From Bradyrhizobium daqingense (lineage in GTDB: Bacteria > Pseudomonadota > Alphaproteobacteria > Rhizobiales > Xanthobacteraceae), in NCBI RefSeq assembly GCF_021044685.1, contig NZ_CP088014.1, positions 3,706,001 to 3,770,000 on the forward strand: a stretch of 64,000 nucleotides of DNA. Reading direction: 5' to 3'. Within the stretch, counting starts at the first letter, position 1. Every line of letters begins with the position of its first letter. Of the stretch, positions 17,915 to 26,316 are shown one piece after another. Below the pieces are notes generated by a model, which was not told the DNA's origin, ran no database searches, and was given only the letters and a program-made list of their open reading frames with translations. A program made the position numbers and the translations under genes.

Positions 17915-18292
17915 ATGCAGGACGAACCGACGCCGATCGAGCTGACCAAGGCGGTCGCCGATTTCCTCCGTAGCGACATCACGCCGCTGATCTCCGGCCA
18001 CCAGGCCTTCAAGCTGCGCGTCGCCATCAACATCCTCGATCTCGTCACGCGGCAGCTGACGCAGGAGGAAGGGAGCGATGCTGCGGAGGTGGAGCGATTG
18101 CGCGCGTTGCTCGGCATGGACGGCTCGGTGACAGAGCTCAACCGCGCACTGGCGGAGCGCATTGCGAAAGGCGAGGTCGATCTCGCAACGCCCGGCCTTG
18201 CCGAGCATCTCTGGGCGACCACGATGGACAAGCTCGCCGTCGATCAGCCGAACTATGCATCGTATAAGCGGGAGTTGGGGCGAGGCGGATAG
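17915..18292 (+). CDS. DUF6285-like small protein
   Basis: 125 residues, ATG two bases after the kinase-like stop, so translationally coupled. Mostly helical and acidic (ELTKAVADFLRSDITPLISG, then FKLRVAINILDLVTRQL, then LWATTMDKLAVDQPNYASYKREL). I place it in DUF6285 by its size, the LTKAV...FL opening and its habitual position behind an APH-fold gene; that assignment is from memory. No catalytic motif is visible. It may be an accessory subunit of the kinase-like enzyme. Confidence 0.75.
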   Translation: MQDEPTPIELTKAVADFLRSDITPLISGHQAFKLRVAINILDLVTRQLTQEEGSDAAEVERLRALLGMDGSVTELNRALAERIAKGEVDLATPGLAEHLWATTMDKLAVDQPNYASYKRELGRGG

Positions 18293-18307
18293 GCGCTATT
18301 CCATCGA

Positions 18308-18396
18308 CCGTCATTGCGAGCGCAGCGAAGCAATCCAGAATCTATCCACGGAGGCAGTCTGGATTGCTTCGTCGCAAGGGCTCCTCGCAATGACGG
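18308..18396. repeat. Palindromic intergenic repeat, family B copy 1
   Basis: CCGTCATTGCGAGCGCAGCG and GCTCCTCGCAATGACGG are the ends; AAGCAATCCAGA and TCTGGATTGCTT pair inside. It lies between convergent genes (DUF6285 gene and crotonase) and fits a bidirectional terminator role. A longer copy is at 41335-41457. Confidence 0.8.
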
Positions 18397-18408
18397 CCGA
18401 GAGACCTT

Positions 18409-19188
18409 TTACTTCCCCACCCATTTCGGCGGCCGCTTCTCCGAGAACGCCTTCGGGCCCTCGATGTAATCCTGCGAAGCCACCATCGCCTTCACCGCCG
18501 GATAATCGCGCTGCTCCTCGATCGCCTGCTCCAGCGAGACGCCGAGCCCCTTCTGGATCGCCTGCTTGGAGGCCCGGATCGACATCGGCGAGTTCTTGGT
18601 GATCATCTCCGCCCAGCGCAGCGCGGCGCTGAGCGCCTCGCCCTGCGGCACCACCTCGTTAACGAAGCCGAGTTCGAGGCCCTCCTTGGCGCTGACATGG
18701 CGCGCGGTGAGGATCATGCCCATCGCGCGCTTCAGCCCGATCTGGCGCGGAAGCCGGTGCAGACCGCCGGCGAGCGCAGCGAGGCCCACGCGCGGCTCAG
18801 GCAGGGCGAAGGTCGCGTTCTCCGAGGCGATGATGAGGTCGCAGGCCAGCGCAATCTCGAAGCCGCCGCCCATCGCAACGCCATTCACGGCCGCGATGAT
18901 CGGCTTGTCGCAGTCGAAGCGCGAGGTAAGGCCGGCAAAGCCGCCCTTGTCCCAGCCCCGCTTGCCGCCGGCCGCCTGCCATTTCAGATCGTTGCCGGCG
19001 CAGAACGCCTTGTCGCCGCTGCCGGTGACGATCGCGATCCATTGCTCGGGATCTCCGGAGAAATCGTCGAACACCTTGTTGAGCTCGAAATGCGCGTCGG
19101 TGTGCAGGGCGTTGTAGACCTCGGGCCGCGACAGCGTGACAATCGTGATCGGCCCCTTGCGTTCCACTTTTGAGAATTTCAACTCCAT
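18409..19188 (-). CDS. Enoyl-CoA hydratase/isomerase family protein
   Basis: 259 residues from the ATG at 19188 (MELKFSKVERKG). Crotonase fold with oxyanion segments FCAGNDLKW and GVAMGGGFEIALACD. The second catalytic segment reads LPEPRVGLAALAGGLHRLPRQIG, seen in a CaiD/naphthoyl-CoA-type subgroup; the first glutamate (PEPRVG) is kept while the second is replaced by an alanine/glycine-rich loop, so hydratase activity is not certain. Ends FSEKRPPKW, the usual crotonase tail. Divergent from the acyl-CoA dehydrogenase at 19402. Confidence 0.92.
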   Translation of the reverse strand: MELKFSKVERKGPITIVTLSRPEVYNALHTDAHFELNKVFDDFSGDPEQWIAIVTGSGDKAFCAGNDLKWQAAGGKRGWDKGGFAGLTSRFDCDKPIIAAVNGVAMGGGFEIALACDLIIASENATFALPEPRVGLAALAGGLHRLPRQIGLKRAMGMILTARHVSAKEGLELGFVNEVVPQGEALSAALRWAEMITKNSPMSIRASKQAIQKGLGVSLEQAIEEQRDYPAVKAMVASQDYIEGPKAFSEKRPPKWVGK

Positions 19189-19401
19189 CGCGCGCTCCCG
19201 CATTTTCTCGTGAAGGAATATTGGCGGCAGTGTAGCGCGCGGGTGCGTTTCAACACCATCGAATTGCGCGGGTGCGCTTTGCGCGCGTCACACGCCTCGC
19301 CTTGCTTGACTTGCGCATGCTCTTCTCCGCTTAATCACGCGAAGCAAGAACGCGCTTAGCGCCTTAACGCAAATCGACAAAATCATTCCGGGAGAGGACC
19401 C

Positions 19402-20676
19402 TTGGATTTCTCGCTGCCTGCCGATCTCGTCGCCTATCTCGGAGAGCTCGACCGTTTTATCGAACGCGAGATCAGGCCGCTCGAAGAGGCCGACGACAAC
19501 ATCCGCTTCTTCGATCATCGCCGCGAATGGGCGCGTACCGATTTCGAGAATGGCGGCCTGCCGCGTCACGAATGGGAGGCCTTGCTGCGCAAGGCCAAGG
19601 ATCTGGCGGACGCCGCGGGGCACCTGCGCTTCCCGGTGCCGAAGCAGTATGGCGGCAAGGACGGCACCAACCTCTGGATGGCGGTGATCCGCGAGCATTT
19701 TGCCGCCAAGGGTCTCGGCCTGCACAACGACCTCCAGAACGAGCACTCCATCGTCGGCAATTTCCCCGTCGTCACCATGCTCGACCGCTACGGCCGTGAC
19801 GACCAGAAGGCGATGATCGACGGCTCGATCAAGGGCAAATACCGCATCACCTTCGGCCTGACCGAGCCGCATCACGGCTCCGACGCCACCCACATGGAGA
19901 CGCGCGCGGTGCCGGCGACCCGCGACAACGTCAAGGGCTGGATCATCAACGGCGAGAAGATGTGGACCACGGGCATGCACGTCGCCACGCACTGCGCGCT
20001 GTTCGCGCGCACCAGCGGTAATGACGGCGATGCCCGCGGCATCACCTGCTTCCTGGTGCCGGCCAAGAGCCACGGCGTCAAGGTCGAGGAGTACATGTGG
20101 ACCTTCAACATGCCGACCGATCATCCCCGGGTCAGCTTCACCGACGTGTTCGTGCCGGAGGATGCGCTGTTCGGCGAGGTCGGCCGCGGTCTGTCGCTGG
20201 CGCAATGCTTCGTGCATCAGAACCGCATCCGCCAGGCCGCGAGCTCGCTGGGCGCCGCCGTCTACTGCATCAATGAGAGCGTGAAATACGCGCGCGAGCG
20301 AAAGCCGTTCGGCAGGGCGCTCGCCGAGAACCAGGCGATCCAGTTCCCGCTGGTCGAGCTCGCGACCCAAGCCGAGATGCTGCGCCTGTTGATCCGCAAG
20401 ACCGCCTGGGAGATGGACCAGCTCACCGAGGAGCAGATCGAGCGCACGCTCTCCGACCGCGTCTCGATGTGCAACTACTGGGCAAACCGCCTCTGCTGCG
20501 AATCCGCCGACCGCGCCATGCAGGTCCACGGCGGCATGGGCTATTCACGTCACAAGCCGTTCGAGCACATCTATAGGCACCACCGCCGCTACCGCATCAC
20601 TGAGGGCAGCGAGGAGATCCAGATGCGCAAGGTCGCGGGGTTCTTGTTCGGCTATATGGGGCCGGGGAAGCATTAG
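19402..20676 (+). CDS. Acyl-CoA dehydrogenase
   Basis: 424 residues. The start is TTG at 19402 with GGGAGAGGACCC just upstream, giving MDFSLPADLVAYLGELDRF; no ATG exists near the family N-terminus. Middle domain shows FGLTEPHHGSDATHMETRA and INGEKMWTTGMHVA; the C-terminal domain has QNRIRQAASSLGAAVYCINES, ERKPFGRALAENQAIQF and the tail VHGGMGYSRHKPFEHIYR followed by RITEGSEEIQ. All features of a functional FAD enzyme oxidising acyl-CoA are present. Followed by a 180-base gap with a palindromic repeat and a convergent ligase gene. Confidence 0.93.
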   Translation: MDFSLPADLVAYLGELDRFIEREIRPLEEADDNIRFFDHRREWARTDFENGGLPRHEWEALLRKAKDLADAAGHLRFPVPKQYGGKDGTNLWMAVIREHFAAKGLGLHNDLQNEHSIVGNFPVVTMLDRYGRDDQKAMIDGSIKGKYRITFGLTEPHHGSDATHMETRAVPATRDNVKGWIINGEKMWTTGMHVATHCALFARTSGNDGDARGITCFLVPAKSHGVKVEEYMWTFNMPTDHPRVSFTDVFVPEDALFGEVGRGLSLAQCFVHQNRIRQAASSLGAAVYCINESVKYARERKPFGRALAENQAIQFPLVELATQAEMLRLLIRKTAWEMDQLTEEQIERTLSDRVSMCNYWANRLCCESADRAMQVHGGMGYSRHKPFEHIYRHHRRYRITEGSEEIQMRKVAGFLFGYMGPGKH

Positions 20677-20703
20677 GGGTTATTCGCGTGATCCGTTCCT
20701 AGG

Positions 20704-20835
20704 GTCGTCCCCGCGAAGGCGGGGACCCATAACCCCAGGGAGTGGTTTGGGGCGATCTGGTAATCCCGAGTCTTCGTCAAACCACTTCCTGTGGTTATGG
20801 GTCCCGGGCTCGCGCTGCGCGCGCCCCGGGACGAC
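20704..20835. repeat. Palindromic intergenic repeat, family D copy 4
   Basis: GTCGTCCCCGCGAAGGCGGGG and CGCGCCCCGGGACGAC form the outer part; ACCCATAACCCCAGGGAGTG and CACTTCCTGTGGTTATGGGT form the inner part. It sits between convergent genes (dehydrogenase and acyl-CoA ligase) and could terminate both. Confidence 0.78.
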
Positions 20836-20856
20836 GCCGTGGAGAGAGCCGCACCC

Positions 20857-22434
20857 CTAATTCACCCGTCGATCGTTCCCCGCCCAATACGGCTCGCGCA
20901 ACTGCCGCCGCAGAATCTTGCCTGACGGATTCCGCGGCAACTGCGGCAAGAACTCCACGCTCTTCGGCGTCTTGTAGCCGGCGATGCGCTCCCGGGTGAA
21001 GTTGATGATATCGGTGGCAGTCGCCTGCTTGCCCGGCTTCATCACCACGACCGCCTTCACCGCCTCGCCCCATTTGTCGTCGGGCACGCCGATCACGGCG
21101 GCCTCGGCGATATCAGGATGATCGCAGAGCGCGCTCTCGACCTCGGCGGGGTAGATGTTCTCGCCGCCGGAGATGATCATGTCCTTGATGCGGTCGTGGA
21201 TGTAGAGATAGCCGTCTTCGTCCATGTAGCCGGCATCGCCGGTGCGCAGCCAGCCGTCGCTGCGCAGCGTCGCGGCGGTCGCCTCCGGCAGGTTCCAATA
21301 GCCCGCCATGTTGGAGCCCGAGCGCGTCGCGATCTCGCCGACCTGACGCGGCGGCAACGGCTTGCCGTCGACATCCAGGATCGCAATCTCGACGCCCGGC
21401 AAGGCTTTGCCAGCCGAACGCATCCGTTCGAGACCTTCGACGTGGTCTTCCGGCGGCAACGCGACGATCGTTCCCGTCGTCTCGGTCATGCCGTACATCT
21501 GCACGAAGCCGCATTTGAAGACCTCGATGCATTCCTTCAGCAGTGCCGCCGGTATCGGCGAGGCGCCGTAGAGCATGTATTTCAGCCGCGAGAAATCCAC
21601 CGTTCGCGCGCGTGGCTGCCGCACCACGAACTGCATCGCGGCCGGCACCATGAACAATTTCGTGATGCCCGACTGCTCGAAGAAATCGAGCACCTTGGTC
21701 GGATCGAACTCGCGCGCGATCACGCCGCGGGCGCCGTGATAGAGCCCCATCACGCCCCAGCCCGAACCGCCGATATGGAAGATCGGCATCGCCACCAGCG
21801 AGACGTCGTCGGTCGACCACCGGTTCCACTCCGGCTTGTCCTCGGCATTGCCTGTCTGCACCAGATTGAGGAAGTTCGCGTGGCTCAGCATCGCGCCTTT
21901 CGGCTTGCCCGTCGTGCCCGAGGTGTAGAGCTGGATCGCGATGTCCTTGCTGTCGATCGGCACGCTCGGATCATCACCGCTCTGCGCATTGCGCCACGCG
22001 GTAAAGCCCTGCCATTCCACCGCGCCTCCCTCGGTGGTGATGATCGTGCGCACGCCGGGTAGCTTGTCCTTGATCTGGCGAACGAGCGTGATGAACTCCG
22101 GTCCCACGAACATCACCGGCGCCCTGCAATCCTCGACGATGAAGGCGACCTCCGGCCCCGCCAGCCGCCAGTTCACCGGCGCCATCACCACGCCGGCCTT
22201 CATCGCACCCATCAACAGCTCGAAATAGAGATCGCTGTTCTTGCCGAGATAGGCGATGCGGTCGCCCTTCTTCACGCCCATCGCGATCAACGCGTTGGCG
22301 ACCTTGTTGGTCTTGACGTCGAATTCGGCAAAGCTGGTGAGGCGGCCCTCGAACTCGTAGGCAATGGCATCGCCGCGGCTCTTCGCGCGCTCGCGCACCA
22401 TGTCGGCGAGATTCGCCAGTGGCTGTGTGAACAT
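20857..22434 (-). CDS. Acyl-CoA synthetase (AMP-forming), long-chain fatty-acid-CoA ligase type
   Basis: Activates a carboxylic acid with ATP and CoA. 525 residues from the ATG at 22434 with GGGAGA upstream. The P-loop-like motif LYTSGTTGKPKGAM, the core motif YGMTETTG, the hinge GWLRTGDAGYMDEDGYLYIHDRIKDMIISGGENIYP and the terminal catalytic lysine in PRNPSGKILRRQLR are all present. The substrate acid is not predictable, though FadD3/FadD13-like ligases look similar. Flanked by repeats, so it is probably monocistronic. Confidence 0.94.
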   Translation of the reverse strand: MFTQPLANLADMVRERAKSRGDAIAYEFEGRLTSFAEFDVKTNKVANALIAMGVKKGDRIAYLGKNSDLYFELLMGAMKAGVVMAPVNWRLAGPEVAFIVEDCRAPVMFVGPEFITLVRQIKDKLPGVRTIITTEGGAVEWQGFTAWRNAQSGDDPSVPIDSKDIAIQLYTSGTTGKPKGAMLSHANFLNLVQTGNAEDKPEWNRWSTDDVSLVAMPIFHIGGSGWGVMGLYHGARGVIAREFDPTKVLDFFEQSGITKLFMVPAAMQFVVRQPRARTVDFSRLKYMLYGASPIPAALLKECIEVFKCGFVQMYGMTETTGTIVALPPEDHVEGLERMRSAGKALPGVEIAILDVDGKPLPPRQVGEIATRSGSNMAGYWNLPEATAATLRSDGWLRTGDAGYMDEDGYLYIHDRIKDMIISGGENIYPAEVESALCDHPDIAEAAVIGVPDDKWGEAVKAVVVMKPGKQATATDIINFTRERIAGYKTPKSVEFLPQLPRNPSGKILRRQLREPYWAGNDRRVN

Positions 22435-22520
22435 GTTTCTCCCGTCGCGTCTTGTTCTTATGCAGGGAGTGTGAAGTCAATCGCGGGCGAAGACAAGGTG
22501 GGACAAGATCAGCCGCGGTT

Positions 22521-22662
22521 TCGTGTCCCGGACGCTGCGCAGCTCGAAGTGATGCGCTGCAGAGCCGGGACCCAGCAGGCTGCCTCGTGCTTAGAGAGAG
22601 ATGGGCCCGGCTCAGCAGCGCACCACGCCGAAGACGGCGTGCTGCGCTGCTCCCGGGCACGA
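22521..22662. repeat. Palindromic intergenic repeat, family A copy 2
   Basis: Begins TCGTGTCCCGGACGCTGCGC, ends CTGCTCCCGGGCACGA; includes GATGCGCTGCAGAGCCGGGA and ATGGGCCCGGCTCAGCAGCG, the same block order as the copies at 6250, 32110 and 48766. It fills the gap between the ligase start and the SDR stop. Confidence 0.8.
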
Positions 22663-22670
22663 GGGAGCGA

Positions 22671-23543
22671 TCACCCCCGCTTCGCGCGGTCCTTCTCGTT
22701 CTGTGCCATGATGCTATCGCGCGCGGTTTTCCAATCGTCGTCGCTCCAGTCGCGGAGCTGGTAGAAATTGCCGCCCATGGCCAGCGCCTGCGCGCCGTCC
22801 ATGGCGATGGTCTCGCCGTTGATCCAGTCGCAGCCGCCGGAGATCAGAAACACGGCGACGTTCTGCAGTTCCTCCATGGTGCCGACGCGGCCCATCGGGT
22901 TCATCGCCTTGGTGCGCGCGCCGGCCTCGTCGCCCGGCTTGATGCGCTTGCTCATGCCTTCGGTCGGGATTTCGCCCGGGGCGATGGTGTTGAGGCGGAT
23001 GCCGTGCCGGCCCCATTCGGTCGCGAGCGACATCGTCATGGCATGGATCGCTGACTTGCTCATCGCCGACGGCACCACGTAAGGCGAGCCGTTGCGCACC
23101 CAGGTCGTGGTGATCGAGACGACGTTGCCGGGCTGCTTCAAGGCGATCCAGCGCTTGCCGACCGCGTGGGTTACGTAGAACGTGCCGTGCATGACGATGT
23201 TGGCGACCGCATCGAAGCCGCGCGGCGAGAGCTCCTCGGTGCGGGAGATGAAATTGCCAGCCGCATTGTTGATGAGATCGGTGAGGGGACCTTCGCGGAA
23301 GATGGTCTCGATCATCTCTTCGACCGCGAGCGCGTTGCGGATGTCGACGCCATGGCTGGTGACCCGGCCGCCATACTCGGCCATCAATTCGGTCGCGGTC
23401 TCGTCGCAGACGATCTTGCGCCGGCCGCAGATATGCACCTCGGCGCCGAGCTGGAGGAAGCGCGCCGCCATCGACTTGCCGAGCCCAGTGCCGCCGCCGG
23501 TCACGAGAATGCGCCGTCCGGCCAGAAGATTTTCCTTGAACAT
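22671..23543 (-). CDS. SDR of the 2,4-dienoyl-CoA reductase type
   Basis: 290 residues, ATG at 23543 with GGGAGAAACAG upstream. Glycine motif TGGGTGLG (15-22) and NNAAGNF are present, but the classical YxxxK is absent; instead SPYVVPSAMSKSAIHAM has a tyrosine eight residues before the lysine, the spacing typical of mitochondrial 2,4-dienoyl-CoA reductase (DECR). It would reduce 2,4-dienoyl-CoA with NADPH during breakdown of unsaturated fatty acids. The divergent neighbour looks like a dienoyl-CoA isomerase, which supports this reading. Confidence 0.88.
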   Translation of the reverse strand: MFKENLLAGRRILVTGGGTGLGKSMAARFLQLGAEVHICGRRKIVCDETATELMAEYGGRVTSHGVDIRNALAVEEMIETIFREGPLTDLINNAAGNFISRTEELSPRGFDAVANIVMHGTFYVTHAVGKRWIALKQPGNVVSITTTWVRNGSPYVVPSAMSKSAIHAMTMSLATEWGRHGIRLNTIAPGEIPTEGMSKRIKPGDEAGARTKAMNPMGRVGTMEELQNVAVFLISGGCDWINGETIAMDGAQALAMGGNFYQLRDWSDDDWKTARDSIMAQNEKDRAKRG

Positions 23544-23572
23544 GGCTGTTTCTCCCGTACGGATTGTCAGTT

Positions 23573-23592
23573 AATTGGTCGATTGACTAAAT
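23573..23592. promoter_or_regulatory. AT-rich imperfect inverted repeat between divergent genes
   Basis: AATTGGTCGATTGACTAAAT, centred on GTC-GATT-GAC, lies in the 105-base gap between the dienoyl-CoA-reductase-like and isomerase-like genes, an AT-rich patch in GC-rich DNA. It has the size of a TetR-type operator and could control both genes. Only five of eight arm positions match, so this is a weak call. Confidence 0.3.
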
Positions 23593-23648
23593 CCGGCCGC
23601 CGGCGTCCTGTAAAGCGGCACTGAACAAGAACAGGGGAGAATTCATCC

Positions 23649-24458
23649 ATGGAAGATCGCGTCTCGATCTCGATCTCGGAAGGCGTCGCCGATGTGCGGC
23701 TGGTGCGCGCGGACAAGATGAATGCGCTGGATCAGGCTATGTTCGAGGCGCTTGTCGCGGCAACCGAGCGGCTTTCCAAGGACAAGAGCGTGCGTGCCGT
23801 GGTCCTCTCCGGCGAGGGCCGCGCCTTCTGCGCCGGTCTCGACATGGGGCGTTTTGCCGCCATGAAGGAGAAGGGCGGCAACGGAATTCCGGGTGGCGAA
23901 AATCGCGACCTCACCAAGCGCACCCACGGCCAGGCGAACTTTCCGCAACAGGCGGTGTGGGGCTGGCGCCAGCTTCCGGTTCCGGTGATCGCGGCCGTGC
24001 ACGGCGTCGCCTTCGGCGGCGGCTTCCAGCTTTCGCTCGGCGCCGACATGCGTTTCCTTTCAGCCGATGCGCGCATGTCGATCATGGAGATCAAATGGGG
24101 CCTTGTCCCCGACATGGCGGGCACGCCGATTCTGGCCTCGCTCGTACGCGACGACATTCTGCGCGATCTCACCTATACCGGGCGCATCTTCTCCGCACAG
24201 GAGGCGATGGCTTACGGCCTCGCCACGCGCATCTGCGACGATCCGCGCGCGAGCGCTCTCGAAGTCGCACGCGAGATCGCCGGCAAGAGCCCCGACGCGA
24301 TCCGCGCCGCAAAGCGGATGCTCAACAATCTCTCGATCGATCCGGGTCCGGCACTGCTCGCCGAGTCCGTCGAGCAGCAGAAGCTGATTGGCAGTACGAA
24401 CCAGACCGAGGCGGTGAGGGCGAACCTAGAGAAGCGCGCGCCAAAATTTGCGGATTGA
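23649..24458 (+). CDS. Crotonase, delta3,5-delta2,4-dienoyl-CoA isomerase-like
   Basis: 269 residues from the ATG at 23649. Oxyanion-hole segments FCAGLDMGRF and GVAFGGGFQLSLGAD. The second catalytic position is aspartate in MEIKWGLVPDMAGTPIL, aligning with the catalytic Asp of mammalian ECH1 (dienoyl-CoA isomerase) rather than the hydratase Glu. Together with the divergent DECR-like SDR it would complete auxiliary beta-oxidation of unsaturated acyl chains. General annotation would be crotonase/enoyl-CoA hydratase family. Confidence 0.9.
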   Translation: MEDRVSISISEGVADVRLVRADKMNALDQAMFEALVAATERLSKDKSVRAVVLSGEGRAFCAGLDMGRFAAMKEKGGNGIPGGENRDLTKRTHGQANFPQQAVWGWRQLPVPVIAAVHGVAFGGGFQLSLGADMRFLSADARMSIMEIKWGLVPDMAGTPILASLVRDDILRDLTYTGRIFSAQEAMAYGLATRICDDPRASALEVAREIAGKSPDAIRAAKRMLNNLSIDPGPALLAESVEQQKLIGSTNQTEAVRANLEKRAPKFAD

Positions 24459-24468
24459 TTACGTCTCC

Positions 24469-24557
24469 GTCATGGCCGGGCTTGTCCCGGCCATCCACGT
24501 TCTTGATGCAAGCGACAAAGCAAGGACGTGGATCACCGGGACAAGCCCGGTGATGAC
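24469..24557. repeat. Palindromic intergenic repeat, family D copy 5
   Basis: GTCATGGCCGGGCTTGTCCC and GGGACAAGCCCGGTGATGAC form the ends; ATCCACGTTCTTG and AAGGACGTGGAT pair inside. It occupies the gap between the crotonase stop and the acyl-CoA ligase start on the same strand, so it may end or attenuate readthrough. Confidence 0.8.
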
Positions 24558-24597
24558 GACCAACTGCCACCGTCGCTGGCAACAAAGAAAAACAACA

Positions 24598-26142
24598 ATG
24601 AGCGAAACGTCCAACTTCCTCGGCATCGTCTCTGGCGAACGCCGCCGTTCCCATGCCGAAGTCGCAGCCCGCGCCGACCGCATCGCCTCCGGCCTTGCCA
24701 AAATCGGCGTCAAGCCGGGCGACTGCGTCTGCATGCTGATGCGGAATGACATCGCCTTCCTGGAGGCGGCCTATGCCGCAATGCGGCTCGGGGCCTACGG
24801 CGTGCCGATCAATTGGCACTTCAAGCCGGAGGAGATCAGCTACATCCTCGGCGATACCGGCACGTCCGTGCTGATCGGACATGCCGACATGCTGCATGCC
24901 CTGCGCAATGCGATTCCCGCAGATGTCACCGTGCTCAGCGTGCCGACGCCGCCGGAAATCATCTCCAACTACAAGATTGACCCCGACCATCTGGCGCCCC
25001 CTGACTTCGCAGTCGATTTCGAATCCTGGCTCGCGCAGCACGAGCCCTATGACGGCCCGGTCGTGCCGCAGCCCATGAACATGATCTACACCTCGGGTAC
25101 GACAGGCCATCCCAAGGGCGTCCGCCGCAATGCGCCGACGCCGGAGCAGCAGGCGGCCGGTGAGCGCATGCGCGCGATGATCTATGGGCTCAAGCCCGGC
25201 GCCCGCGCGCTGCTGCCGGGACCGCTCTATCATTCCGCGCCGAACTCGTTCGGCATCCGCGCCGGCAAGCTCGGCGGCGCGCTGGTTCTGATGCCGCGCT
25301 TCGAGCCCGAGGAATTTCTCGCGCAGATCGAGCGCTACGAGGTCGACACCATCTTCATGGTGCCGACCATGTTCATCCGCCTGATGAAGCTGCCGGAGGC
25401 GGTCCGCAAGAAGTACGACGTCTCCTCGCTGCGTCACATCATTCACGCCGCAGCACCGTGCCCGGCCGACGTCAAGCGCGCCATGATCGAATGGTGGGGG
25501 CCGGTGATCTACGAGTTCTACGGCTCGACCGAATCCAGCGCCGTCACCTTCGCAACATCAGAGGATGCGCTGAGGAAGCCCGGCACGGTCGGCAAGGTGT
25601 CGCCCGGCGCAGAGCTGCGCTTCATCGGGGAGGATGGCCGCGTGCTCGGTGCCGGCGAAATCGGTGAGATCTATTCTCGCATGGCCGAGCTTGCCGATTT
25701 CACCTACCACAACAAGCCGGAGAAGCGGGCCGAGATCGACCGCGACGGCTTCATCACCTCCGGCGATGTCGGCTATATCGACGAAGACGGCTACGTCTTC
25801 ATCTGCGACCGCAAGCGCGACATGGTGATCTCGGGCGGCGTCAACATCTACCCGGCCGAGATCGAATCGGTGCTGCATGCCGTTCCCGGCGTGCATGATT
25901 GCGCGGTGTTCGGCATCCCCGATGCCGAGTTCGGCGAGGCGCTGATGGCGGTGGTGGAGCCGCAGGCCGGCGCCACGCTCGATGCCACCGATGTCCGCGC
26001 CGCGCTGAAGGCCCATCTCGCCGACTACAAGGTCCCAAAGCACATCGAGATCCGCAGCGGCCTGCCGCGCGAAGATTCCGGAAAGATCTTCAAGCGCCGG
26101 CTGCGTGATCCCTATTGGGAGCGGGCGGGACGGAGGATCTGA
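24598..26142 (+). CDS. Acyl-CoA synthetase (AMP-forming)
   Basis: 514 residues from the ATG at 24598 (MSETSNFLGIVSGERRRSH); upstream in-frame codons fall in a repeat and are rejected. Motifs: IYTSGTTGHPKGVRR, EFYGSTESS, the hinge DRDGFITSGDVGYIDEDGY followed by CDRKRDMVISGGVNIYPAE, and the terminal catalytic lysine in REDSGKIFKRRLRDPYWE. The sequence style, with an acyl pocket HSAPNSFGIRAG, is close to bile acid/steroid-side-chain and fatty acid ligases (FadD17/BaiB-like), but the substrate is unknown. Confidence 0.93.
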   Translation: MSETSNFLGIVSGERRRSHAEVAARADRIASGLAKIGVKPGDCVCMLMRNDIAFLEAAYAAMRLGAYGVPINWHFKPEEISYILGDTGTSVLIGHADMLHALRNAIPADVTVLSVPTPPEIISNYKIDPDHLAPPDFAVDFESWLAQHEPYDGPVVPQPMNMIYTSGTTGHPKGVRRNAPTPEQQAAGERMRAMIYGLKPGARALLPGPLYHSAPNSFGIRAGKLGGALVLMPRFEPEEFLAQIERYEVDTIFMVPTMFIRLMKLPEAVRKKYDVSSLRHIIHAAAPCPADVKRAMIEWWGPVIYEFYGSTESSAVTFATSEDALRKPGTVGKVSPGAELRFIGEDGRVLGAGEIGEIYSRMAELADFTYHNKPEKRAEIDRDGFITSGDVGYIDEDGYVFICDRKRDMVISGGVNIYPAEIESVLHAVPGVHDCAVFGIPDAEFGEALMAVVEPQAGATLDATDVRAALKAHLADYKVPKHIEIRSGLPREDSGKIFKRRLRDPYWERAGRRI

Positions 26143-26282
26143 CGATATCGGAGGGTGGACAAAGCGGAAGCGTGACTACCAATTTTCGCTTACGCATAGA
26201 GAAGCGCGCCGAAGTTCGAGGGGGCGGCAGCCGAGGCCGCCGGGCACACGCTGGAGTAGCAATAATCGGCCGGCTCGGCTAA

Positions 26283-26302
26283 GTTGGCGTTCCCACGCCA
26301 AC
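26283..26302. other. Small perfect hairpin upstream of the rhomboid gene
   Basis: GTTGGCG and CGCCAAC enclose a 6-base loop, 15 bases before the proposed ATG at 26317. No T-run follows, so it is not a standard terminator. There is no clear ribosome site between it and the ATG; the hairpin may influence translation. Confidence 0.4.
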
Positions 26303-26316
26303 CGCTGCGATCATTC

